Shown: positions 45,067 through 53,221, counted from the stretch's first letter. The stretch: 64,000 bases of DNA from an uncultured Caulobacterales bacterium (GCA_903837135.1 CAILTK010000067.1:1-64000); one strand, 5' to 3'. Program-made: numbers and translations. The notes: generated by a model not told the origin, from the letters alone.

Positions 45067-45084
45067 TATACAAGATTTTGTATA
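45067..45084. promoter_or_regulatory. Palindromic operator/promoter of the HigBA-like operon
   Basis: TATACAA-GATT-TTGTATA is a perfect inverted repeat 12 bases before the toxin ATG. It overlaps TATA-like -10 sequences on the minus strand, the usual position for autorepression by an antitoxin. Confidence 0.65.
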
Positions 45085-45238
45085 CCCCCGCAACCATCCG
45101 CCGCCTCATCGGACACGCGCCTCACTGCCTCCTGCCGGGGTCCGTCTGAGCCGATGGGAGTCGTCCGAATTACGGTGATGGTGCACAAATCTCGCGGTGC
45201 AGGTTTGGCAGGCGGCCACGAGGCCGCGTTCTCCACAC

Positions 45239-45327
45239 CTTGCCACCCGGCCCCGCCGCCGCTTACACAGCGCTCCCACATGCGGATGTGGCGGAACTGG
45301 TAGACGCACTGGATTTAGGTTCCAGCG
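45239..45327. repeat. 89-bp direct repeat, right copy (upstream region and 5' half of intact tRNA-Leu)
   Basis: Identical to 42349-42437 and continuous with the rest of a complete tRNA-Leu, so this copy keeps the functional gene and its duplicated upstream 43 bases. Confidence 0.95.
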
Positions 45328-45366
45328 CCGTGAGGCGTGGAGGTTCGAGCCCTCTCATCCGCACCA
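45282..45366 (+). tRNA. tRNA-Leu (UAG)
   Basis: The full type II tRNA starts GCGGATG, has D-arm GGCGGAACTGGTAGACGC, anticodon stem-loop CTGGATTTAGGTTCCAG with TAG, a long variable arm GCCGTGAGGC, T-arm GGAGGTTCGAGCCCTCT... and ends CATCCGC plus ACCA (encoded CCA). It is the insertion point of the 2.9-kb segment. Confidence 0.95.
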
Positions 45367-45403
45367 AGGGGCTGGCGCACCAGCCCCCCGCGAGTCCGGC
45401 CCC

Positions 45404-45865
45404 CTACCCCGCCGGCTTCACCTGCAGCCGGGCCCCGCCGATCACGGCGACGACCTCCACGCGCTGGCCCTGGGTGGGGGCGGCGCCGTCGGTCTGGGCC
45501 GCCCACTCCTTGCCGCCGACCATCACCCGGCACTGGCCGTGGTCGGTCACCGAGGTCACCTGCCCCACCTGGCCGATCATCGCCTTCTTCGCGTCGTTCA
45601 TGTCGTGCGGGGTCTGCGGCCAGTGACGCAGATAGCGGCGGCCGAGCCAGGTCAGGGCGATGGAGGCGACGGCGAACAGGATCCACTGCGCCCCGATGTC
45701 GTCGCGGAGCCAGAATGCCGAGACCGCCGCCGGGGCCAGGGCCGCCGCCGCCGGCCACAACAGCCAGCCCGAGCCGGTCACCGTCTCCAGCGCCAGCAGG
45801 GCCACGCCGATGGCGATCCAGGCCGCGGAGGGATGGCCGAGCCAGAGGTGGTAGAAGCGCTCCAT
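45404..45865 (-). CDS. NfeD-family membrane protein
   Basis: NfeD proteins pair with SPFH/stomatin proteins in membrane microdomains. This 153-residue short form has three or so membrane helices (~15-75: AAWIAIGVALLALETVTGSGWLLWPAAAALAPAA) and a C-terminal OB-fold (MIGQVGQVTSVTDHGQCRVMVGGKEWAA). It lies three bases after the SPFH gene and is surely co-transcribed. It lacks the serine-protease domain of long NfeD proteins. Confidence 0.92.
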   Translation of the reverse strand: MERFYHLWLGHPSAAWIAIGVALLALETVTGSGWLLWPAAAALAPAAVSAFWLRDDIGAQWILFAVASIALTWLGRRYLRHWPQTPHDMNDAKKAMIGQVGQVTSVTDHGQCRVMVGGKEWAAQTDGAAPTQGQRVEVVAVIGGARLQVKPAG

Positions 45866-45868
45866 CGG

Positions 45869-46891
45869 TCAGCTCCTGTAGGACTGCATCGGCGGCGTGG
45901 ATTCCGAGGTCGGCGGAACCGCGGCGGCGTCGTTCATGCGGCTACGTGGGGCTTGAGGCGGCGCGGCCGAGGGGCCGCCGGTCGGCGTGAGGCCGAAGCT
46001 CCTGGCCAGCTCCGAGATCCCGCCGAGCGTGCCCGCCAGGGAGGCGAAGTCGGCCGGCACGATCACCGTGCGCTGCTGCGGCGAGGAGGCCAGCTTGGCG
46101 AAGGCGTCCACATAGCGCTGGGCGACGAAGTAGTTGATCGCCTGGATCGAGCCCTTCTCGATCGCCTCGGACACCGAGGCGGTGGCGGCGGCCTCGGCCT
46201 GGGCCTGGCGTTCGCGCGCCTCGGCGTCGAGGAAGGCGGCCTGGCGGCGGCCCTCGGCCTCGAGCACGGCCGCCTGTTTGGCGCCCTCCGAGCGGGTGAT
46301 CTGCGCCTGCTTCTCGCCGTCGGCCTCGGTGATCACCGCGCGCCGCTCGCGCTCGGCCTTCATCTGCCGGGTCATGGCGTTGGTGATGTCGGGCGGCGGC
46401 TGCAGGTCCTTGATCTCGACCCGGGCGGACTTCACGCCCCAGGGCTCGGTGGCGGCGTCGAGGGCGGTGAGCAGGCGGGTGTTGATCAGCTCGCGCTTGG
46501 ACAGGACCTCGTCGAGGTCGAGGGCGCCGACCACGGTGCGGAGGTTGGTCATCACCAGCTGGATCAGCGCCTGGTTGAGGTTGGCGACCTTGTAGACCGA
46601 GGCCGAGGCGTCGATCACCTGCACGAAGACGATGGCGTCGACCTGGACGGTGACGTTGTCCTTCGTGATCACCTCCTGGCGCGGCACCTCCATCACCTGC
46701 TCCATCATGTTCACGCGCCGGCCGACGCGCTCGACGAAGGGGGTGAGGACGGTGATGCCGGGATGGAGGGTGCGGGTGTACCGGCCGAACCGTTCGACGG
46801 TGTACTCGTAACCCTGCGGAACGATCTTGATGGTGGACAGCACCAGTCCGATGGCCAGCACGACCAGGACCAGCGGCAGAATGAAAGCCAT
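45869..46891 (-). CDS. SPFH-domain stomatin-like protein (QmcA type)
   Basis: This membrane-anchored scaffold has an N-terminal helix (LPLVLVVLAIGLVLSTI), then the band 7 domain starting VPQGYEYTVERFGRYTRTLHPGI. Conserved segments include MMEQVMEVPRQEVITKDNVTVQVDAIV and SKRELINTRLLTALDAATEPWGVKSARVEIKDL. A coiled coil rich in Ala/Glu/Arg follows (~190-245), ending with a Pro-rich tail. The length is 340. The next gene, NfeD, is its usual partner. Function is likely membrane quality control or domain organisation. Confidence 0.95.
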   Translation of the reverse strand: MAFILPLVLVVLAIGLVLSTIKIVPQGYEYTVERFGRYTRTLHPGITVLTPFVERVGRRVNMMEQVMEVPRQEVITKDNVTVQVDAIVFVQVIDASASVYKVANLNQALIQLVMTNLRTVVGALDLDEVLSKRELINTRLLTALDAATEPWGVKSARVEIKDLQPPPDITNAMTRQMKAERERRAVITEADGEKQAQITRSEGAKQAAVLEAEGRRQAAFLDAEARERQAQAEAAATASVSEAIEKGSIQAINYFVAQRYVDAFAKLASSPQQRTVIVPADFASLAGTLGGISELARSFGLTPTGGPSAAPPQAPRSRMNDAAAVPPTSESTPPMQSYRS

Positions 46892-47207
46892 GAACGGCTC
46901 CGAAGGCGCGACGGCGCCCCTACGCGCCCTCAGCGATTGAGGGCCGTGCGCATTTTACACCCGTGGCGTGACCGGGGCAAAGTCAAGCTTTGGGGAGCGC
47001 CCACGAGACCTCCACAGATCGCGCCGCCAAGGTGCTCCCCCTCTGGGGGAGCTGTCACGAAGTGACTATGGGGGCAGCGCCGCCGGCGATGCAAACCGCA
47101 ACGAAACTCGGGTTTGCATTGCATATCCGCCACCCGCAGCGCCGCCCCCTCAGCCCCTCCGGGGCAGCTCCCCCAAGGGGGGAGCAGCTAAGGCGATAGC
47201 GCCAGCC
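46892..47207. repeat. Intergenic region with composite palindromic repeat, copy 3
   Basis: The 316-base gap contains GGTGCTCCCCCTCTGGGGGAGCTGTCACGAAGTGACTATGGGGG (47031-47076 region) and AGCTCCCCCAAGGGGGGAGCAGC (47163-47189). Upstream of the SPFH gene, a short AT-richer stretch near 46940-46990 may hold its promoter. No gene is seen. Confidence 0.6.
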
Positions 47208-48215
47208 CTAAACCCCCTCGACCTTCTGCTCGATGGCGCCGAAGATGGAGTGGCCGCGGTCGTCGCGCATTTCGATGCGGACCTCGTCGCCGATCTTGAG
47301 GAACGGGGTTTCGGGCTGGCCGCGCAGCAGGGTCTCGACCGTGCGGACCTCGGCGATGCAGGCGTAGCCGAGGCCGCCCTCGCTGATCGGCCTGCCCGGG
47401 CCGCCGTCGGCGCCGCGGTTGGACACCGTGCCCGAGCCGATCACCGTGCCGGCGCCGAGCGAGCGGGTGCGGGCCGCGTGGGCGATCAGCACGCCGAAGT
47501 CGAAGGTCATGTCGACGCCGGCGTCGGCGACGCCGAGCGGCGCGCCGTTGAGGAAGGTCTCGATCGCGCCGTGCAGCTTGGCCCCGTCCCAGCGCTCGCC
47601 GAGCGCATCCGGCGTCACCGCCACCGGCGACAGGGCCGACGCCGGCTTGGACTGGAAGAAGCCGAAGCCCTTGGCGAGCTCGTCGGGGATCAGGTTGCGC
47701 AGCGACACGTCGTTCACCAGCGTCACCAGCCGGATATAGCCGAGCGCGTCGCCGGGCGTGACGCCCTGGGGCGTATCGCCGAGGATCACGGCGACTTCGG
47801 CCTCGAGGTCGCAGCCCCAGGCCTCGTCGGCCAGGGGGATCGGATCGCGCGGCCCGAGAAACCCGTCCGAGCCGCCCTGGTACATTAGAGGATCGGTCCA
47901 GAAGCTCTTGGGCATCTCCGCGCCCCGCGCCCGGCGCACGAGCTCCACATGGTTCACATAGGCCGAGCCGTCGGCCCACTGATAGGCGCGCGGCAGGGGG
48001 GCCGAGGCGGCGTGCTCGTGGAAGCGGCCGCGCGGGACGGCGCCGTGCTCGAGGCTCTCGGCCAGGCCGCGCAGCAGGGGCTCGCACCGCTCCCAGTCGT
48101 CGAGCGCCGCCTGCAGGCTCGGCGCGATCAGGAAGGCGTCGGTGAACCAGGCCAGGTCGTCGGAGACCACCACCAGCCGCCCGTCGCGGCCATGCTTGAG
48201 CGATGCGAGTTTCAT
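47208..48215 (-). CDS. Fumarylacetoacetate hydrolase-family protein
   Basis: The family cleaves C-C bonds of beta-diketo acids; fumarylacetoacetase is the last step of tyrosine breakdown. Motifs include AYQWADGSAYVNHVELVRRARG, DLEAEVAVILGDTPQGVTPGDALGYIRLVTLVNDVSLRNL, the metal-binding E/D cluster within EAEVAVI and VNDVS, and IGSGTVSNRG. The ATG at 48215 gives 335 residues; AGGGG is only one base before it. 4-hydroxyphenylpyruvate dioxygenase lies ~1.4 kb upstream on the same strand, supporting a tyrosine-pathway role. Homogentisate dioxygenase and maleylacetoacetate isomerase are not in the window. Confidence 0.9.
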   Translation of the reverse strand: MKLASLKHGRDGRLVVVSDDLAWFTDAFLIAPSLQAALDDWERCEPLLRGLAESLEHGAVPRGRFHEHAASAPLPRAYQWADGSAYVNHVELVRRARGAEMPKSFWTDPLMYQGGSDGFLGPRDPIPLADEAWGCDLEAEVAVILGDTPQGVTPGDALGYIRLVTLVNDVSLRNLIPDELAKGFGFFQSKPASALSPVAVTPDALGERWDGAKLHGAIETFLNGAPLGVADAGVDMTFDFGVLIAHAARTRSLGAGTVIGSGTVSNRGADGGPGRPISEGGLGYACIAEVRTVETLLRGQPETPFLKIGDEVRIEMRDDRGHSIFGAIEQKVEGV

Positions 48216-48313
48216 GCCCCTAGGTCGCACAGGCGGACGGACGGGGGAAGGGAAGATCGCGTCGCCTGCCAGCGGCTCCCCCGCCGGGGGAAGACCTGGG
48301 TCGCGCGCGCTTC

Positions 48314-49234
48314 CTAAAGCTTGAACAGCGGGAAGATCCCGCGGTTGGCCTCGCGGGCGGCCTTGGCGACCGGGCTGGCGGCGGGCGGGGGCCCGGACGG
48401 TCGCGGCCGGGCCGCGGGCGGCGCGGACTTGTCGCCGATTGGGCGGGTGATGGTCAGGGCTTTCTGGGCGGCGCGCAGTTCGCCCTCCACCCGTTCCTTC
48501 TGCCAGTAGTCCGACAGGTGTTCGAGCGCCTCGCGCAGCACCTGCGCCCGCTCGCGCGCGGTGAGCTCGACCTCCTTCTCGGCGGGCTTGTGCGGCGCGG
48601 GCGCAGGCGGATGCGCGTCTTGCGCGGGGATCTGGTAGATCCGCGCCGGCTCGACCACCTGCACCCCGCCGCCGGGGCCGACCGCCGCGGCGGCGACCAC
48701 CCCGGCCGAAGCGCTGGCGCTGGCGCCCTGCCCGCCGGGCGCGGCCGCCGGTCCGCTGGTGATGATCACCGTCGATCCGCCGATCTGGCCGCCCCCATGG
48801 CCGCCGCCGCGCCCATCGCCGTGACCGTGATGCTCCGGCTCGACCGGAACCTTCTTCCGGTCAGTGGCCAGCGCCTTCTTCAGCCTGTTGATGCTGGTGG
48901 CCAGGGCGTTGGGTCCGTCGCTCAGCCGGAGCACCGGACCGAGATAGGCGTCCACGCTTTCGATCAGGTTGCGGACCGGGCCGAACGCGCGCTCGCCCGT
49001 GGCCATCAGGGCGATGTCGATCTGCCGCCGGATGGCGTGGTAGATGATCTCAGGCGCCCTGGAGGCGTCGTCCTCCAGCCGCCGGCGCTCGAAGCGTCGC
49101 CCGGAGCGATAGGCGGCGTAGCAGATCACCAGCGCCAGGATCAGCAGCAGGAAGGCGATCGTCTTGATGACGCTGTCCGGCCAGGCCCCCTCGCCTACCG
49201 GCGGGAAACCACGGGGATCGCCATAGTCCTGCAT
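48314..49234 (-). CDS. Membrane-anchored protein of unknown function
   Basis: The 306-residue protein has one N-terminal helix (VIKTIAFLLLILALVICYAAY) and a cytosolic part beginning RSGRRFERRRLEDDASRAPEIIYHAIRRQIDIAL. A Gly/His-rich linker (HHGHGDGRGGGHGGG, ~135-150) could bind metal, followed by an Ala/Pro-rich low-complexity region and a helical segment ELTARERAQVLREALEHLSDYWQKERVEGELRAA. No family was recognised. It sits between the two tyrosine-degradation genes but is not obviously related to them. Confidence 0.6.
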   Translation of the reverse strand: MQDYGDPRGFPPVGEGAWPDSVIKTIAFLLLILALVICYAAYRSGRRFERRRLEDDASRAPEIIYHAIRRQIDIALMATGERAFGPVRNLIESVDAYLGPVLRLSDGPNALATSINRLKKALATDRKKVPVEPEHHGHGDGRGGGHGGGQIGGSTVIITSGPAAAPGGQGASASASAGVVAAAAVGPGGGVQVVEPARIYQIPAQDAHPPAPAPHKPAEKEVELTARERAQVLREALEHLSDYWQKERVEGELRAAQKALTITRPIGDKSAPPAARPRPSGPPPAASPVAKAAREANRGIFPLFKL

Positions 49235-49365
49235 CGTCCGCGCCCGTTAACCATGTTCGAGGGTCAGAATGACGCGGTTCGCGCCGAGCGCAACCATAAG
49301 CGCGTGACAGACGAACAGTGGGCGGGGGACGCGGCAAATATCCTCCTCCCGCGCGGGGAGAGAGA

Positions 49366-49638
49366 TCAAGAGCCCTTGGCCAGCCGCTTCGAGCGCCGTG
49401 CGCCCTGGTCGTAGAGAACGGTGTCGGGGAAGACCACCACCTCGACCAGGATGTCGCCGCCGGGCTTTTCGGCCCACAGATAGTTGCGCTCCACCATCAC
49501 CGGCCGGCCCGAGGGCGCGAAGGCTTCGGCGGTGTCGCCCCATGGGGTGACCTTTTGGAGGTCGCGCCAGGTCAGGCTCAGCGCCCGCTCCAGCTCCTCC
49601 TCGGCCATAACCTCGAGTTCGAAGTCGGCTACATCCAC
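49366..49638 (-). CDS. Small conserved-looking protein downstream of hpd
   Basis: The 90-residue product (GTG 49638; VDVADFELEVMAEEELERALSLTWRDLQKVTPWGDTAEAF...) begins 14 bases after the hpd stop. It is acidic, with a predicted helix then beta-strands (GDILVEVVVFP). The long ORF-track version to 50208 overlaps hpd in another frame and is not real. A Met at 49608 is the alternative start. No known domain. Its position suggests a link with tyrosine catabolism or simple co-transcription. Confidence 0.55.
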   Translation of the reverse strand: MDVADFELEVMAEEELERALSLTWRDLQKVTPWGDTAEAFAPSGRPVMVERNYLWAEKPGGDILVEVVVFPDTVLYDQGARRSKRLAKGS

Positions 49639-49652
49639 GCGCGTACGCCCAC

Positions 49653-50732
49653 TCAAGCCTGTTCCTTGGCCGGCAGCACGCCGCGGCGGATCTGGTCGAG
49701 CTCGAGCGATTCGAACAGGGCCTTGAAGTTGCCCTCGCCGAAGCCCTCGTTGCCCTTGCGCTGGATGATCTCGAAGAAGATCGGCCCGACCGCGTTCTCG
49801 GTGAAGATCTGCAGCAACAGGCCCTGCCCCTCGGTCGGCGCGCCGTCGATCAGGATCCGGTCGGCGCGCAGGCGCTGGACGTTCTCGCCGTGCCCCGGCA
49901 GGCGCGCGTCGATGCCGTCGAAGTAGGCGTCGATCGTGTCCTGGAAGGCGACGCCCCGGTCCCGCATGGTCTCCACCGTGTGGAAGATGTCCTCGGTCCC
50001 GAGCGCGATGTGCTGGATTCCCTCGCCCTTGTAGTCCTTGAGGAACTCCTCGATCTGCGAATGATCGTCCTGGCTCTCGTTGAGCGGGATGCGGATCTTG
50101 CCGTCGGGCGAGGTCATGGCCTTGGAGAACAGGCCGGTCTGCTGGCCCTCGATGTCGAAATAGCGGATCTGGCGGAAGTTGAAGATCCGCTCGTAGAAGT
50201 CGGCCCACCTGGCCATGTTGCCCCGGTTCACATTATGCGTCAGGTGGTCGAGGTAGGTCAGGCCCACCGTGTTCCCGGCGGCCTGTTCCGCCGCGCCCGG
50301 GATCGCCACGAAGTCCACGTCGTAGATCTCCTGCGCGCCGTAGCGGTCGACCAGATAGAGGTTCGAGCCGCCGATGCCCTCGATGCAGGGGATGTTGAGC
50401 TCCATCGGCCCGACCGGGCCCCTCACCTCCCGGGCGCCGCGTTCGATCGCCAGCTGCAGGGCCTTGGCCGCGTCCTTGACCCGGAAGGCCATGGCGTTGG
50501 CCGATGGGCCGTGCCCCTCACGGAACACCGCCGCCTGGCCCGACGGCTCCATGTTCAGGAGGAAGTTGATGTCGCCCTGGCGGTAGCGGACCACGGCCTT
50601 GGACCGGTGGCGCGACACGGCCGTGAACCCCATGCGCTCGAAGTGGGCGCCCAGGGCCTCGGGGTCGGGGGCGGTGAACTCGACGAACTCGAAGCCGTCG
50701 GTGCCAAGCGGATTGTCGAACAGGTCGGCCAT
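49653..50732 (-). CDS. hppD: 4-Hydroxyphenylpyruvate dioxygenase
   Basis: This Fe(II) enzyme converts 4-hydroxyphenylpyruvate to homogentisate in tyrosine degradation. Two vicinal-oxygen-chelate halves are present: GFEFVEFTAPDPEALGAHFERMGF (N-terminal) and GLTYLDHLTHNVNRGNMARWADFYERIFNFRQIRYFDIEG, the latter containing the first Fe-ligand His. EGIQHIALGTEDI carries the second His and FFEIIQRKGNEGFGEGNF the Glu ligand. The ATG at 50732 gives 359 residues; no good SD is visible. It is divergent from the DedA-like gene. Confidence 0.95.
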   Translation of the reverse strand: MADLFDNPLGTDGFEFVEFTAPDPEALGAHFERMGFTAVSRHRSKAVVRYRQGDINFLLNMEPSGQAAVFREGHGPSANAMAFRVKDAAKALQLAIERGAREVRGPVGPMELNIPCIEGIGGSNLYLVDRYGAQEIYDVDFVAIPGAAEQAAGNTVGLTYLDHLTHNVNRGNMARWADFYERIFNFRQIRYFDIEGQQTGLFSKAMTSPDGKIRIPLNESQDDHSQIEEFLKDYKGEGIQHIALGTEDIFHTVETMRDRGVAFQDTIDAYFDGIDARLPGHGENVQRLRADRILIDGAPTEGQGLLLQIFTENAVGPIFFEIIQRKGNEGFGEGNFKALFESLELDQIRRGVLPAKEQA

Positions 50733-50880
50733 GCGGGTCGTCTCGGCTGAGGTGGGTGACGTCGAAAGACGCAGGCGACCATTAGATGGAGACGGACGGC
50801 CTTTCGCAACCGGGGCCCCGCGCAAAGCTGCGTGATGATCGCGGCTCGCGATTTGCGGCCGGCTCTGCTAACGCCCGGGC

Positions 50881-51450
50881 ATGCTTCGATCGCTCTACGA
50901 CCGGATGATGCGGCTGGCCGGCCGTCCCGACGCGCCCGGCTGGCTGGGCCTCTTGGCCTTCTGCGAGGGGATCTTCTTTCCCATTCCGCCCGACCTGATG
51001 CTGATGCCGATGGTGCTGGCGCGGCGCGAGCGCGCCTGGCTCTACGCCGGGATCACCCTGGTCTGCTCGGTGATCGGCGGCTCGGTCGGGTTCAGCGTCG
51101 GCTACCTCCTGAAGGACCTCGCCCTGTGGATCCTCACCCACACGGGTGTCAGCGCCGCGGGCGTGGCCGGCTTTCAGAAGGTCCTGCACCAGTGGGGCTA
51201 TCTGCTGCTGGCCCTGCCCATTCCCTACAAGCTGATCGCCATCGCCTCCGGCATGATCCCGCTGAACTATCCCCTGTTCCTGGCCGCCTCCATCGGTATC
51301 CGCGGCGCGCGGTTCTTCCTGGTGGCCTGGCTGATGCGCACCTACGGGCCGCCGATCCAGGGCTTCATCGAGAAGCGGCTGGCGCTGATCATCTCCGCCG
51401 TCGCCGTCCTGGTGGTGCTGGCCGTGCTGCTGCTCAAGCTGGCCCATTGA
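50881..51450 (+). CDS. YqaA/DedA-like (VTT) membrane protein
   Basis: The 189-residue integral membrane protein has the VTT-domain pattern: LGLLAFCEGIFFPIPPDLMLMPMVLA (reentrant loop with P-I-P-P-D) and YLLLALPIPYKLIAIASGMIPLNYPLFLAAS, then a final helix LALIISAVAVLVVLAVLLL. DedA-family proteins flip phospholipids or undecaprenyl phosphate. It is the first of four co-directional genes (then DsbB, Coq7, GNAT); all share short gaps or overlaps. Substrate is unknown. Confidence 0.88.
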   Translation: MLRSLYDRMMRLAGRPDAPGWLGLLAFCEGIFFPIPPDLMLMPMVLARRERAWLYAGITLVCSVIGGSVGFSVGYLLKDLALWILTHTGVSAAGVAGFQKVLHQWGYLLLALPIPYKLIAIASGMIPLNYPLFLAASIGIRGARFFLVAWLMRTYGPPIQGFIEKRLALIISAVAVLVVLAVLLLKLAH

Positions 51451-51483
51451 GGCTGGCCCATTGAGGGCGGGCGGCAAAGCTCT

Positions 51484-52005
51484 ATGATGGGGGCGATGAA
51501 CCGCTTCACCCTCGACGCCAGGACCTGGCTGCTGCTCGGCGCCCTCGCGGCGGCCGCCCTCCTGGCCGGCGCCCACGCCTTCGAGACCTTCGGCCGGTAT
51601 GAGCCGTGCGAGCTCTGCTATCGCCAGCGCGACGTGCATTGGCTGGCGCTGTGGTTCGGCGCGCTGAGCTTCGGCGTCACCTTCTGGCGGCCGGGGGTGG
51701 CGCGCATCGCCTGCGTCGTGCTCGGCCTGATCTTCCTGGCCTCGACCGCGGTGGCGACCTACCACGCCGGGATCGAATGGAAATGGTGGCCCGGCCCGGT
51801 GGCGTGCACGGGCGGACACTTCAAGGGCGTTTCGGCGGCCGACATGGCCGGCCTGCTGAACGGCGTGCAGAACCACGTGGTCGCCTGCGACGTCGCGGCC
51901 TGGCGGATGTTCGGCGTGTCCATGGCCGGCTACAACGCGCTGATCTCGCTGGGACTGGCGGCGCTGAGCTTCCTGTTCGCCTACCAGAGCTTCCGCCGTG
52001 GCTGA
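51484..52005 (+). CDS. dsbB: Disulfide bond formation protein B (DsbB)
   Basis: DsbB reoxidises DsbA and passes electrons to ubiquinone. Four membrane helices are seen. The first periplasmic cysteine pair is CELC (PCELCYRQRD), and the second pair is in the later loop (ACTGG and ACDVA). The first ATG at 51484 is used; a Met four codons later (51496) with GGGGG upstream is an equally likely start. Length ~173 residues. Its stop lies inside the start of the Coq7 gene (overlap of 8 bases), indicating translational coupling. A quinone-biosynthesis gene downstream fits DsbB's quinone use. Confidence 0.9.
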   Translation: MMGAMNRFTLDARTWLLLGALAAAALLAGAHAFETFGRYEPCELCYRQRDVHWLALWFGALSFGVTFWRPGVARIACVVLGLIFLASTAVATYHAGIEWKWWPGPVACTGGHFKGVSAADMAGLLNGVQNHVVACDVAAWRMFGVSMAGYNALISLGLAALSFLFAYQSFRRG

Positions 52006-52558
52006 GCCCCGCCCCGCCCGTCCGGGTCAGGGCGCCTATCGCCAGCGGCTGGAGGAGATCCTGCGCGTCGACCATGCGGGCGAACTCGCCGCCGTGCAGA
52101 TCTATCGCGGCCAGCGCGCGGTGTTCGCCGCCGGCAAGGGCCGCGAGGGGATGGAGCGCGCGCTCGTCGAGATGGAGCGCCAGGAGGCCGTGCACCTGGC
52201 CGCCTTCGACCGCCTGCTCACCGACCGCCGGGTTCGCCCCACCGCCTTCACCCCGCTGTGGCGCGTGGCCGGCTTCGCCCTCGGCGCCTCCACGGCCCTG
52301 ATGGGCGAGAAGGCGGCGCACGCCTGCACCGAGGCGGTGGAGAGCGTGATCGAACAGCATTACGCCGGTCAGATCGCCGAACTCGAGACGCGCGAACCCG
52401 CCCTCGCCGCGGACCTGTCGGGCTTCCGCGACGACGAACTCGCCCATCGCGACGAGGCGGTCGCGCAAGGCGCCCGGGAGGCGCCGGCCTATCCCCTGCT
52501 GTCGGCGGTGATCCGGGCCGGCTGCAAGGCGGCCATCAAACTCAGCGAGACGCTGTGA
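51998..52558 (+). CDS. Demethoxyubiquinone hydroxylase (Coq7 family)
   Basis: Coq7 is a di-iron enzyme that hydroxylates 2-octaprenyl-3-methyl-6-methoxybenzoquinol near the end of ubiquinone synthesis. The iron ligands fall in ILRVDHAGELAAVQIYRGQ, EMERQEAVHLAAF, EAVESVIEQHYAGQI, and FRDDELAHRDEA (ExxH repeats). The length is 186 residues. The GTG start overlaps dsbB. Two halves with EXXH motifs are typical, so activity is likely. Confidence 0.93.
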   Translation: MAEPRPARPGQGAYRQRLEEILRVDHAGELAAVQIYRGQRAVFAAGKGREGMERALVEMERQEAVHLAAFDRLLTDRRVRPTAFTPLWRVAGFALGASTALMGEKAAHACTEAVESVIEQHYAGQIAELETREPALAADLSGFRDDELAHRDEAVAQGAREAPAYPLLSAVIRAGCKAAIKLSETL

Positions 52559-52572
52559 AGGGCCCCGGCGGC

Positions 52573-53202
52573 ATGGACCTCGAGGCCATCCGCCGCGGCG
52601 CGGAGACGCCGGTCCGAGCCACGCTCGAGACCCTGGACAGCGCCGCGAACGACCTCGCCGAAGCCTTCGTCGACGATCCCCTGTTCGACTGGTTCATGCG
52701 CGCCGACGCCCGGCGCACCGCCGCCCGCCACCGGTTCTTCCGCGTCGTCCTGCGCGAGGCGGCCTTTCAGGACGGGGTGATCGAACGCCCGGCCGGGGGC
52801 GGCGCGGCGGCGATCTGGATCCCCTCCGAGGGCCTCGGCCCGCAGCCGCTGCACCGGGAGATCCGCGCCCTGCCCATGCTGCTGAACGCCTCGGGCCTCG
52901 GCCGCTTCGGCCGGCTCTTGCAGCTGCGCGAGGCGATGGACAAGCGCCATCCGACGGACCGGCCGCACGACTATCTGTGGTTCCTCGGCGTGCATCCGGA
53001 CGCCCAGGGCGCCGGGGTGGGCTCGCGCCTCCTGGCGTCGAAGACCGCGCGCCTGGACGCCGCCGGCCGCGCCGGCTTCCTCGAGACCGCCACGCCGCGC
53101 AACCTGCCGCTCTACGGCCGCCACGGCTTCAAGATCATCACCGAATTCCGTCCCGCCGAGGGCGCCCCGCTGATCTGGGGCATGTGGCGCGACCCGGAGT
53201 AA
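52573..53202 (+). CDS. GNAT-family N-acetyltransferase
   Basis: The 209-residue protein has the GNAT acetyl-CoA site WFLGVHPDAQGAGVGSRLLASKTARLDAAG (Q/R-x-x-G-x-G/A) and the C-terminal ETATPRNLPLYGRHGFKIITEF. The N-terminal part (AEAFVDDPLFDWFM) is like many bacterial GNATs of the Gcn5 group. The ATG at 52573 follows coq7 by 14 bases; a GTG at 52555 overlapping the coq7 stop is an alternative. Substrate unknown. Confidence 0.85.
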   Translation: MDLEAIRRGAETPVRATLETLDSAANDLAEAFVDDPLFDWFMRADARRTAARHRFFRVVLREAAFQDGVIERPAGGGAAAIWIPSEGLGPQPLHREIRALPMLLNASGLGRFGRLLQLREAMDKRHPTDRPHDYLWFLGVHPDAQGAGVGSRLLASKTARLDAAGRAGFLETATPRNLPLYGRHGFKIITEFRPAEGAPLIWGMWRDPE

Positions 53203-53221
53203 CCGCTGCTCATCCCGCGGA

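Larger units (their letters stand above)
42349..45327. mobile_element. Putative small genomic island bounded by 89-bp direct repeats at tRNA-Leu
   Basis: A 2.9-kb segment lies between two identical 89-bp repeats (42349-42437, 45239-45327) that cover 43 bases upstream and the first 46 bases of tRNA-Leu(UAG). Interior DNA from 42438 to ~44430 is AT-richer than the surroundings. It carries a frameshifted gene, a PD-(D/E)XK-like gene, a MITE-like element and a toxin-antitoxin pair. There is no integrase or transposase, so it may be a deleted or trans-mobilised element. Integration is inference; repeat identity is read directly. Confidence 0.65.

Noticed and set aside
49366-50208. 280-residue ORF overlapping hpd
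   Set aside because: Only its last 90 codons (after the hpd stop) look coding; the remainder is a shadow of hpd.
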